Source: CAZLCK01 sp964558235 (GTDB lineage Bacteria > Actinomycetota > Coriobacteriia > Coriobacteriales > CADBOM01). From it: 8,895 nt of DNA. The translations under genes were made by a program, and so were the position numbers. The DNA lies in assembly GCA_964558235.1 (NCBI GenBank), contig CAZLCK010000058.1, positions 1 through 8,895 of the forward strand, written 5' to 3'. This document shows positions 1-6,713 of the stretch, piece by piece; position 1 is the first letter of the stretch, and each line of letters starts with the position of its first letter. The notes beneath the pieces are model-generated. The model did no database searches. It was not told where the DNA came from and worked only from the letters and a program-made list of their open reading frames with translations.

Positions 1-168
1 TTCCATGACGGCGCTTGTCTTCAGTACGGTTCTCTGCATTATGGTGGCGATTGCGTGCATATTACGCGCAAACTGTTGCGTCGTTCCGCGATACACTGGT
101 GTGCCGTTCCGTAGATAACTGGCGTATAGCAGCATATCTTCCTGTTCAGCCCAGCTTTGCTTGGTATT
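1..168 (-). pseudogene. Possible minus-strand coding fragment with a Myb/SANT-like helix-turn-helix pattern, cut by the window edge
   Basis: The minus-strand frame is open from the stop at 169-171 to the left edge, 56 codons. It has a W, then QED, LL, Y and NG, and further on IA, M, RT and A, spaced much like Myb/SANT-type DNA-binding domains. The only ATG near the start is at 133-135, which would leave the conserved W outside the protein, and no GTG or TTG lies between it and the stop. This suggests a truncated internal fragment rather than an intact gene. A competing plus-strand frame is open from 9 to a stop at 180-182, just before the next gene, and could be the decayed end of an upstream gene. 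I prefer the minus-strand reading because of the residue pattern, with low certainty. The domain is an inference from pattern only. Confidence 0.3.
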
Positions 169-170
169 TT

Positions 171-178
171 AGAGAGGA
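171..178 (+). promoter_or_regulatory. Ribosome binding site of the pyruvyl transferase gene
   Basis: AGAGAGGA lies 10 bases before the ATG at 189. The same AGAGGA core precedes the genes at 4817 and 6706, so it seems to be the usual form in this locus. I found no convincing promoter between 1 and 170; transcription may enter from upstream. Confidence 0.55.
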
Positions 179-188
179 TTAACGTGCA

Positions 189-1448
189 ATGAACAAAAAG
201 AGCTACATATTAATTATTGGGGGCGAGCTACGTAATAAGGGTGCCCAGGCAATGAGTTTTATCGTTGTTGAAGAAATGAAAAAGCGTTTTCCTGAACTAA
301 CCCCCGTCTTGATTTCGGACGGTGACGCTTCTCCTAATGTTTTAGAAAGATTGAAAGGGAAGAAAAGACGCAAGGATTTGGATAGTTTTACATTCCCTAT
401 TAAGCGCAGTGTTAATACCGAAAGGATTGCTTCAATCAAAAGGGTTCTGAAGCGAGTAGTATTTTTTAGAAGTGACGTGCGGAATATTAAATACTACAAA
501 GATGCTGCATTTTGCGTGGATATCAGTGGCTTTGCTTTTGGGAAAAAATGGGGATATGACGCCTGTGTAAATTATTTACGTCGGCTGGAACTAATTCTTA
601 AATACAATACTCCAGTTTTTTTGCTCCCTCAGTCGTTTGGGCCGTTTGATTTTGAAGAAGATAAGCAAACGAATAACTTAAGGCATTACGCCAACCATAT
701 TCTTCCCAAAGTCAAAAAAATATATGCTCGCGAGCAAGATGGGTATGAAAAAATGATTGAACTATGCCCTTCTGCCCATATTGTAAAAAGACCAGACATT
801 GTCCTACAGAACAGAGAACTTGATCTGAAGTACGTTTTTCAAAATCAGCCGGATTATTGTTCACATATTCCAAAATCCTTACAGGGCAATGTCGGTATAG
901 TCCCTAATATGCGCAACTACGATCATGGCAACAGCTCAATCTTGGACAAGATGTACAAAGAGATTGTTTCGCTACTTCTCGATAAGGGTAAAAATGTATG
1001 CCTTATTCGTCATGCTTCTGAAGACTTGGAAATATGTTCTCGAATAAAAAGCTGGTTTGCAGAGGACAATCGCGTGGAAATCTATGGGGAAGATCGCTAC
1101 TGTTTTGAGTATGAATTACTATTCGAGCGCTGTGATTTTTTAATTGCATCGCGTTTTCATTCGATCGTGCATGCCTACAAATGCACAAAACCCTGTATTG
1201 CTATTGGGTGGGCCGTTAAATACTACGAGCTACTTGATTCTGTTGGACAAGCTGAGTACGTTTTTGACGTTTCATCCCCTGATTTTGAACCCAACTCCGT
1301 TTTAAACGCCGTTGCGTATTTTGTTGATAATTCTGAAGCACTTAAACCCGCTATCCAAAACGCAGTCTCCAAAGCTCAGTGCGAAAGCATCTTCGACGAA
1401 GTTGAACAAGAGGTTCGCGCTATCTTAAGTGACAAAGTAGATAAGTAA
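189..1448 (+). CDS. Polysaccharide pyruvyl transferase family protein
   Basis: A cytoplasmic enzyme of 419 residues, of the PS_pyruv_trans family (CsaB/WcaK type), which transfers pyruvate from phosphoenolpyruvate to a sugar to make an acidic ketal. The N-terminus has a short beta strand and a glycine-rich turn, GGELRNKGAQAM at about residues 11-22, typical of the family. The middle has GIVPNMR. The C-terminal half has the hallmark SRFHS at 321-325, followed by a P-x-I-x-I-G-W and a KYYELL segment, the usual Rossmann-like acceptor region. Length is normal for the family, perhaps slightly long. ATG 189 follows an AGAGGA site. The next gene, a flippase, starts about 60 bases on with no terminator between, so they probably share a transcript. 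Its exact sugar target cannot be read from the sequence; some members of this family in glycan loci are not proven pyruvyl transferases. Confidence 0.9.
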   Translation: MNKKSYILIIGGELRNKGAQAMSFIVVEEMKKRFPELTPVLISDGDASPNVLERLKGKKRRKDLDSFTFPIKRSVNTERIASIKRVLKRVVFFRSDVRNIKYYKDAAFCVDISGFAFGKKWGYDACVNYLRRLELILKYNTPVFLLPQSFGPFDFEEDKQTNNLRHYANHILPKVKKIYAREQDGYEKMIELCPSAHIVKRPDIVLQNRELDLKYVFQNQPDYCSHIPKSLQGNVGIVPNMRNYDHGNSSILDKMYKEIVSLLLDKGKNVCLIRHASEDLEICSRIKSWFAEDNRVEIYGEDRYCFEYELLFERCDFLIASRFHSIVHAYKCTKPCIAIGWAVKYYELLDSVGQAEYVFDVSSPDFEPNSVLNAVAYFVDNSEALKPAIQNAVSKAQCESIFDEVEQEVRAILSDKVDK

Positions 1449-1510
1449 TTGCGTTTACATAACGCCTCGCTCCTGCTGACGTTTTGTTAATAAATAAATT
1501 AGACGAGCAT

Positions 1511-2987
1511 ATGAGCAAGCAAACTAAAAAGCAAATGGGTATCAAAAGAGCCGCGTACATCAACATTGCGGCGAAATATTCCTCTGCACTTTTGCAACTC
1601 GCTTATTCCGTTATACTTGCCCGCATTCTTACGCCCGATGACTTTGGTATTGTTGCAATCGCGCAAGTATTCGTGGTGTTCTTCAACATATTCTCAGACA
1701 TGGGCCTCGGAGCGGCGATTATTCAACGTCAAGATTTATCGAAACAAGATGTGTCCCGTTTATTTGGTTTTACCATCCTCTTGGCAGTAGCTTTGGCTTT
1801 GCTTTTCGCGCTTTTTGGAATTCCCATCTCTGCCATATACGAGCGTGCCGAACTCAAGAATGTTTGCGGGCTTCTTTCTTTTTCGGTGTTCTTTGCAACG
1901 CTCAACACAGTGCCAAACTCTCTGTTGATGAAGCAGAAACGTTTTTTACTCGTAGGTATCAGACAAATTACTTCTGTTTTAGCTGCTAGCGTGATTGGTG
2001 TAACTCTTGCACGTGTAGGTATTGGCTACTACGCAATTGTGGCCTACTCCATTGCCAATAGCTTTATTATTTTTGTATGGAACTATGCACCCATCAGAGT
2101 TATCCCTGTCTTTAAGGGAATTTTACTATCGGTCAGGAAAGTATTCTCCTATTCTGCTTACCTATTCGGCTTCAATGTAATCAACTACTTTTCCCGGAAT
2201 TTGGACAATTTGCTTGTGGGGGTTCTTTTTTGGTACTGCGGCGCTTGGAAACTACAGCAAAGCATACCAACTTATGCAGCTACCGCAAACTTATCTAACT
2301 GGGGCGGTAACACCCGTACTGCATCCTATTCTTGCCGAGAGGCAAAAAGATACAGACTACTTGTACGAAACCTTTCTTAAGACCATAAAAATACTTTCGT
2401 TGCTCGGAATCTATATGACTGTCTTCTGTTGTGCTTGCGCTAAGGAAGTTGTTATCGTCATGTATGGGGAACAGTGGGAGATCGCAATACCATGCTTGCA
2501 ACTCTTGGCAATCTCAATATGGTCTCAAATGGTGTGTGCTACGTCTGGTACGATGTTTCAAGTGCTCAACCGAACGCGTGAACAGTTTATACGCGGCGTA
2601 ATAATAGCTGGTGTAATTGTTTTTGGAATCATCCTGGGTGTTCTGCTAGGTTCTGTGGAGGCGGTGGCTGCCTGCGTAGGTGTCGCATATTGGGTTAATT
2701 TTGCTCTTTTGCTCTTGTTTCTTATAAAGTTATCTTTTGGAAAAAGCGTTCGAGCATTCTTAAAAACACTTTTGCCGGATCTGGGGGTCGCCGCCCTTCT
2801 GGTTCTATTTTTCATGCTGCTCGGATTTACACCTATCGAAAACCCTTATTTCTCCTTTGCTGCTAAGCTTATTGCTTCTCTTGTCTTCTATTTTGTGGTT
2901 CTTGTTTTATTTCTCCAGTTTAAATGGTTCTCACTAGTTCTTCCGCAACAAGTAAAGAGAAAGCTGCCGAAATGGCTAACAAGATAG
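1511..2987 (+). pseudogene. Wzx-type polysaccharide flippase, interrupted by a frameshift
   Basis: A polytopic membrane protein of the MOP/PST flippase superfamily, which moves undecaprenyl-linked repeat units from the inner to the outer face of the membrane. The N-terminal part has the family signature: a hydrophobic start, then LARILTPDDFGIVA and a SDMGLGAAIIQ segment. The reading frame runs normally to about residue 237 and then changes. The first frame goes on into unrelated residues and stops at 2380. The correct continuation (FFFGTAALGNYSKAYQL, then further membrane segments) is in the next frame and ends at 2985-2987. Removing one base from the G5 run at 2218-2222 joins both into about 491 residues, a normal flippase length. 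The start is ATG 1511; an in-frame TTG at 1484 is a weaker option. This may be a true pseudogene, a slippage-prone on/off state, or a sequencing error. The 3' end overlaps the next gene by 16 bases. Confidence 0.85.
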
Positions 2988-4285
2988 AAAGGGCCAACGT
3001 GCTTACAGTACAAGCAGTCGCAGATAGCGGAATGTGCTGCTCGTGCGGTCTCTGTAGAGCTGCCTGTAGAGCCAGTTCCATCGAGTATCAAAAACACAAT
3101 GGGAGCCTTATACCTAAGGTTATGGCGGAGTCCTGTACGCACTGCGGATTATGCCTCGAAGTCTGCCCGGTTTCCACTATCTCGTTTTCTAGCACTAAAC
3201 CCTTAGTGGATCAGATAATTGGCTCTCACTTATTTGCAGCAAGCGCATGGTCTTGTGTTGAGGATGTTTTTAATAACAGCGTAAGCGGGGGGGGGTGCAC
3301 TCAACTCGTGCTCGATTTGCTTAGCCTAAAGCAATACGATTCTGCTTTCCTCGTAGGCGAAGCAACGTTGGATCAAACCTGTTCTGCAAAACGGTATGAA
3401 GACAAAGACGACATTCGTTCAACCCAAAAGTCAAAATACCTGCAAGTATCCCATGAGGCGACATTGCGTCATATGCTTTTGAATCGGCAAGAGCGAATCA
3501 TTATCGTGGGTACGCCATGCGCCGTTCGCGGTCTCTTAAAAGCTATCAAACTGTTTCATCTAAACCGTGGGAACTACCTGTTCATAGGTCTATTTTGCGA
3601 CAAAACGATGACTTCGAATGTGCTTAACTATTTTAAGGATCTTGCCGAAGGCTTTGACCTGAAATCTGCAGATTTCAGGTCAAAGGAAGCTGGAGGATGG
3701 CCCGGAAACATAAGATTGAATTTCGTTGATGGTAGCCATCGAGATTTCGATCGATCTTTCCGAATGTCGGTAAAAGACTATTTTCAGCCCGAATGCTGCC
3801 TATATTGTCTTGACAAGCTCAACATACTTGCTGACCTTTCATTGGGGGATGACTACACTTCAAGTTGCCCGAATCCCAAAGGTGCAAATAGTGTGATCGT
3901 ACGTACAAAAAGAGGTTTAGCTGCATGGGGGGCCACGCTGTCTCATCTTGAGGTCGTTGAATCCAGCATAGAGCAAATAGCAGAAAGCCAGCACGTTATA
4001 TCAAGAACTAAGAATTTTGGATTTCGTATCCTTAAGGAGAATACCGATAGCTATCATCTCAACAAATCGCTAGATATTTCCAAATCGGATATTAAAGATG
4101 CAGCTTGCAGCCCGAGTAACCAGAAAGCATATGAAAAGCATTTGAGGAAAATAGCTATCGGAGCTGCATATGAGAGGGATCGCGAACTGCTTCTTCGGGA
4201 GTTAAAAAGGAACAACTCCTTTATTAGAAAGATCGTTCGTAAAGTGTTGCGTGTGGGCAGGAAGATACTTCGATCCGGTTCGTAG
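2972..4285 (+). CDS. 4Fe-4S protein of the coenzyme F420 hydrogenase/dehydrogenase beta-subunit family
   Basis: About 437 residues, likely cytoplasmic or membrane-associated. Two ferredoxin-type cluster motifs open the protein: CxxCGLCxxxC at residues 22-32 (with C23 also present) and CTHCGLCLEVCP at 55-66. These are followed by the FrhB/FdhB-type domains, with GTPCAVRGL around C183, a LFIGLFCD strand, and CCLYCLDKLNILADLSLGD from about residue 275. Relatives of this family are common in capsule and exopolysaccharide loci beside pyruvyl transferases, where they are assumed to do a flavin- or F420-like redox step; the substrate is not known. I chose ATG 2972, which sits about ten residues before the first cysteines' region and has a weak AGAGAAAG site upstream; ATG 2924 is in frame but would lie deeper in the flippase gene. 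The overlap with the flippase suggests translational coupling. A G9 run (3287-3295) encodes GGG at 106-108, and a perfect palindrome lies at residues 227-238. Confidence 0.88.
   Translation: MANKIERANVLTVQAVADSGMCCSCGLCRAACRASSIEYQKHNGSLIPKVMAESCTHCGLCLEVCPVSTISFSSTKPLVDQIIGSHLFAASAWSCVEDVFNNSVSGGGCTQLVLDLLSLKQYDSAFLVGEATLDQTCSAKRYEDKDDIRSTQKSKYLQVSHEATLRHMLLNRQERIIIVGTPCAVRGLLKAIKLFHLNRGNYLFIGLFCDKTMTSNVLNYFKDLAEGFDLKSADFRSKEAGGWPGNIRLNFVDGSHRDFDRSFRMSVKDYFQPECCLYCLDKLNILADLSLGDDYTSSCPNPKGANSVIVRTKRGLAAWGATLSHLEVVESSIEQIAESQHVISRTKNFGFRILKENTDSYHLNKSLDISKSDIKDAACSPSNQKAYEKHLRKIAIGAAYERDRELLLRELKRNNSFIRKIVRKVLRVGRKILRSGS
3287..3295 (+). repeat. Nine-G homopolymer tract inside the iron-sulfur protein gene
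   Basis: Nine consecutive G residues form codons 106-108 (GGG) of the protein, within an S-G-G stretch that fits the family. At nine bases the frame is open; a gain or loss of one or two would end the protein early. Such tracts are classic sites of slipped-strand phase variation in other bacteria; whether it varies here is unknown. Confidence 0.95.
3652..3685. repeat. Perfect 34-bp palindrome inside a coding sequence
   Basis: Two 17-base arms meet with no spacer. The left arm is CTTTGACCTGAAATCTG (3652-3668) and 3669-3685 is its exact reverse complement. All 17 pairs match, centred on CTGCAG; the flanking bases 3651 and 3686 (both G) do not pair. It codes for ordinary family residues (GFDLKSADFRSK, 227-238) in the iron-sulfur protein, so the gene is intact through it. 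Confidence 0.97.
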
Positions 4286-4316
4286 AATAGACCAGTTTGG
4301 TTCAAACTTATCTATT
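4286..4316 (+). repeat. Inverted repeat just after the iron-sulfur protein gene
   Basis: AATAGA pairs with TCTATT, and inside them AGTTTG pairs with CAAACT around a three-base loop, with a 2x2 internal bulge (CC/TA). It begins right after the stop codon. It lacks a GC-rich stem and a T-tract, so it is a poor intrinsic terminator; it may be a 3'-end stabilising hairpin or the scar of an old element. Confidence 0.5.
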
Positions 4317-4472
4317 GCCAAAAAGAATGGGGCATTCAGGGTTTAATGTGGGCGATTCGATCAAACTATTAGCTTGAACTGCGATGATAAAGAGAGCGGA
4401 CAGTATCGTGTAGGCCATAAAAAAGCTTCACGCCATTCGGGGCGGCTGCGATACGGGCATCGCGGCATGGTT

Positions 4473-4500
4473 CATGCGAGCATGGCACGCAGCTCGCATG
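4473..4500 (+). repeat. 9-bp perfect inverted repeat in the spacer
   Basis: CATGCGAGC (4473-4481) and GCTCGCATG (4492-4500) are exact complements around a ten-base loop. A smaller hairpin (4448-4463) lies just upstream. Together they would make a structured stretch in RNA or single-stranded DNA. The role is unknown. Confidence 0.6.
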
Positions 4501-4805
4501 CAGGTATTGAGCTTTATCTGTTAGCGAGCAGGCAAGAGGGTAAGACAAGATTGGCTATTGTCAGGAACGGCTACGAGGATGTCTTGTATGAGTGAATCAG
4601 TATCGGAACCCCGAGATACAGGCTCATCAGGCTCTTTCGAAGGGTGCGCCTGCTGAGGAGATGACGACCTCGTGAGACTTTGAGCCTATTGGGTTGGGTG
4701 TGTATTGCATTGATTTCAGTATATCGTTCGTGTAGCAGTTTACGCGTAATGCGTATGTATCAAGAGCGGCTGGAAGATGTTGTACCAAATGCTAGGAACT
4801 TGCGT

Positions 4806-4813
4806 AGAGAGGA
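4806..4813 (+). promoter_or_regulatory. Ribosome binding site that favours the TTG start of the asparagine-synthase-like gene
   Basis: AGAGAGGA lies 3 bases before TTG 4817 and 12 before the in-frame ATG 4826. The first spacing is short and the second long; the site slightly favours TTG, but ATG 4826 stays possible. Confidence 0.45.
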
Positions 4814-4816
4814 AAA

Positions 4817-6328
4817 TTGAAAGACATGATTGATGCGGGCGCTTTTGTAATATCGTCATCTCCCTATGTAGCCTCCGATTTTATGTCGATTAATCTAGGG
4901 GGAGGGCATGTCCTTAGCTTTCATGAGAGTCTTCCTGTTTGCAGTAGCAAAGACGGTAGCGTACATTTGCTGGGGCTAGCGTGGCAGACTGAGGCTGATC
5001 ATCGGGATCCAGTTGACGAGCTTGATGACATTGCTCATATGGTGAAATTGGGCGATGAAGCTGCGATTCTCAAGACGGAGGCGACTTGGTGCGGCCGATA
5101 TGTACTTATTGCCAAAGAGCATATTTACCTTGATGCATGCGGAATGTTAGGGGTATTTTATGGATTTGGCTGCGTTTCGAACAGTATGCATGTTCTTGTG
5201 CAGCATTTAAGATTACAGACAGAACCTCTTGAGGTCGATGATTGGCTCAACTGGCTTCCTGGTCCACTCACCCATGTTGAAGGAATATTGCGGCTGCTGC
5301 CAAGTCAGGTGCTCAACTATTATGAGGAAATAGTTCATGTTCGCCAGCTGCTTCCCAATGGGGTGCCTTCTTTTGCAAACGCAGAGGCGGCAGCGGACTC
5401 TATCATTGCTCGTTTCGACATCTCGTTGCGCAACATGCAGCGCCTGTTAGACGGCAAGAGTCTGCGTATTGCGCTCACAGGAGGGCACGATAGCAGGACT
5501 CTGCTGGCTTTAGCGAGGCATGCCGGCATTGACTTTAGCTGCTTCACGCTTGAAAGGAAGGGAGCCGCCTTCTTGGACGATATGAAGATTCCTCCTGTGC
5601 TCTGTGAAAAGCTTGGGGTAAGTCATGAGTTAATTTTTTCGCGGGAAACAGAGCGATCTGATGCTCGACGTGCAGAATATCGAATTCATACGTTCGGGTA
5701 TGCGAATGATGCTGATGTGGAGCGGTACGCTCGAGTTCAGTATGAGACTCTTGCAGCGAATGAGGACGTTGTCTGTTTGCGTAGTAGCGTTTGGGGAATA
5801 GCAATCGAATACTATCGATGGTTTATAGGATCATCGCTGGATATTCAACGAGCAATTGATGGACTGCGGGCATACAAAAATACAATAGCAATTGCCTCGC
5901 TTAACCAATATGCCCAATGGATGCGAGAATCGCCCCAAATTGGGATAAATGATAGAGACCGGTTTTTCTGGGAGCAGCGCGAAGGGTGCTGGCTGTCTTC
6001 AATTGAGCAAGGACTCGATCTCATTAAAGGCGTTACATCCTTGCAGCCCTGTAATTGCAGAACTGTTATTGCTGCTCTCCTTAGCTTTCCTGAGTCCGAT
6101 CGGATGTCTAAGAAGTACGAGGAGTATATCACGCAGCGTGCATGCCCAGCTCTTACTGAAATTCCCTATGGAAATGAAGAGCAATATATGGGTTTGCTTG
6201 AGAAGACTATCCCAAAGATGCGGAGGCTAGGATATCGATTGAGGCATTTGGGTATTCGTAAAGCTTTACTTGTATACAGAGATATCGTGCGCGTGAAGAA
6301 AAGGGAGAGACAGGAGAGAATGCGCTGA
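4817..6328 (+). CDS. Asparagine-synthase-related protein (PP-loop ATPase without the glutaminase cysteine)
   Basis: About 503 residues with the two-part build of class B asparagine synthetases. The N-terminal ~190 residues resemble an Ntn-type glutamine amidotransferase fold (strand-rich, with GRYVLIAKEHIYLDACG around 95-111), but no cysteine follows the start Met at either TTG 4817 or ATG 4826. Glutamine hydrolysis is therefore unlikely. The C-terminal part has an ATP-pyrophosphatase loop, TGGHDSR at 221-227, in place of the usual SGGxDSS, and a later SSVWGIAIEYYRWF segment in the place of the second conserved loop. By family knowledge it should adenylate a carboxylate and join it to an amine or other nucleophile, as beta-lactam synthetase does without a glutaminase site. 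In a glycan locus, a uronic acid or an amino acid substituent is a plausible target, but this is inference. The intrinsic terminator about 105 bases downstream suggests the end of a transcript. Confidence 0.82.
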   Translation: MKDMIDAGAFVISSSPYVASDFMSINLGGGHVLSFHESLPVCSSKDGSVHLLGLAWQTEADHRDPVDELDDIAHMVKLGDEAAILKTEATWCGRYVLIAKEHIYLDACGMLGVFYGFGCVSNSMHVLVQHLRLQTEPLEVDDWLNWLPGPLTHVEGILRLLPSQVLNYYEEIVHVRQLLPNGVPSFANAEAAADSIIARFDISLRNMQRLLDGKSLRIALTGGHDSRTLLALARHAGIDFSCFTLERKGAAFLDDMKIPPVLCEKLGVSHELIFSRETERSDARRAEYRIHTFGYANDADVERYARVQYETLAANEDVVCLRSSVWGIAIEYYRWFIGSSLDIQRAIDGLRAYKNTIAIASLNQYAQWMRESPQIGINDRDRFFWEQREGCWLSSIEQGLDLIKGVTSLQPCNCRTVIAALLSFPESDRMSKKYEEYITQRACPALTEIPYGNEEQYMGLLEKTIPKMRRLGYRLRHLGIRKALLVYRDIVRVKKRERQERMR

Positions 6329-6407
6329 CGTCTTCTAATCCGAACACCCTACACTGGCGGTCCAATCAATATAGAAGATTGCTGGGACTTGTAGCTTAGG
6401 ACGTCTT

Positions 6408-6421
6408 GGGTTGAAAAACGC
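6408..6421 (+). repeat. Single orphan copy of the repeat core found before the ATPase gene
   Basis: GGGTTGAAAAACGC differs by one base from GGGTTGGAAAACGC at 8275-8288, the core of the 33-bp repeats. There is no second copy beside it and no good -10 box at the matching distance. It may be a chance match or the remnant of a similar promoter. Confidence 0.35.
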
Positions 6422-6434
6422 CAGCATCCCCCAG

Positions 6435-6470
6435 CTTGTAAACCTCTCGGAGGCTTACAAGTTTGTTTCT
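6435..6470 (+). terminator. Intrinsic (rho-independent) terminator after the asparagine-synthase-like gene
   Basis: CTTGTAAACCTC (6435-6446) and GAGGCTTACAAG (6450-6461) form a 12-bp stem with one A-C mismatch and a TCG loop, followed by TTTGTTTC. It would end the transcript that carries the asparagine-synthase-like gene, so the flippase at 6706 needs read-through or its own promoter. Confidence 0.75.
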
Positions 6471-6492
6471 AGTGCGGTGAGTGTAGAAAGTT

Positions 6493-6713
6493 AGAAGGAG
6501 TCCTGTCTTGAGTTTATTGATGATTATGTCATCCAGGTACTACTGGGTGTTCAGCCAAGATGGTTTGGGAACTTGGCGCGTGTAATGAGGAAAATAGGTT
6601 TGCCACCACGTTTTGTCGCAGGATCTAAAGTTTCTCACCTGCTTACTATGTTGCAATACGAGGTCTATTGCGAGTTTGTGATAGCCGCGCTTAAGAGGAA
6701 GCTGGATGAGTAG
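6493..6713 (+). pseudogene. Open frame before the second flippase, possibly a gene remnant
   Basis: After the stop at 6492-6494 this frame is open for about 72 codons and ends at TAG 6711-6713, overlapping the flippase start ATG (6706) by 8 bases, the kind of overlap seen in coupled genes. The predicted residues look protein-like, with hydrophobic and charged alternation (EFIDDYVIQVLLGVQPRWFG, then MLQYEVYCEFVIAALKRKL near the end), but I recognise no family. There is no good start: an AGAAGGAG site at 6493-6500 points to TTG 6508, which is in another frame that stops at 6583. The ATG at 6585 would give 42 residues and lacks a ribosome site. The best guess is the C-terminal remnant of a lost gene, perhaps a glycosyltransferase. 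The rest of the 6329-6705 spacer holds the terminator and nothing else I can name. Confidence 0.3.
6695..6699 (+). promoter_or_regulatory. Ribosome binding site of the second flippase
   Basis: GAGGA within AAGAGGAAG lies six bases before ATG 6706 and supports that start. Confidence 0.65.

Larger units (their letters stand above)
4317..4816. other. Long spacer with decayed frames and hairpins, no convincing gene
   Basis: No supported gene is seen in about 500 bases. A 73-codon frame with a TTG start (4374-4595) lacks a ribosome site and family features. The same frame continues after its TGA for 22 codons rich in R and L (to 4664), like the basic tail of many glycosyltransferases, so a decayed gene end is possible. 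Inverted repeats include GCGAT/ATCGC (4448-4463), a perfect 9-bp pair CATGCGAGC/GCTCGCATG (4473-4500), CTCATCAGGC/GCCTGCTGAG with one mismatch (4623-4657), and TACGC/GCGTA (4741-4755). None has a T-tract. I found no clear promoter, though the asparagine-synthase-like gene downstream probably needs one here. Confidence 0.5.

Noticed and set aside
2312..2319. GGCGGTAA, similar to the ops element of enterobacterial polysaccharide operons
   Set aside because: It lies inside the flippase coding sequence, differs from GGCGGTAG, and the host is not a proteobacterium by other signs.
3052..3072. Nine-base direct repeat CTGTAGAGC with a 12-base period
   Set aside because: It codes for the repeated C-R-A residues of the first iron-sulfur motif and has only two copies.
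4374..4595. 73-codon plus-strand frame starting at TTG
   Set aside because: No ribosome site, no family pattern, and rich in R, H and S as out-of-frame reading often is; kept only as a possible decayed remnant.
4680..4800. Possible promoter for the asparagine-synthase-like gene (TTGCAT, TTGATT, TATATC)
   Set aside because: No pair of boxes falls at a spacing of 16-18 bases with acceptable matches.
5544..6132. Minus-strand open frames within the asparagine-synthase-like gene
   Set aside because: They are shadows of a well-supported plus-strand gene.
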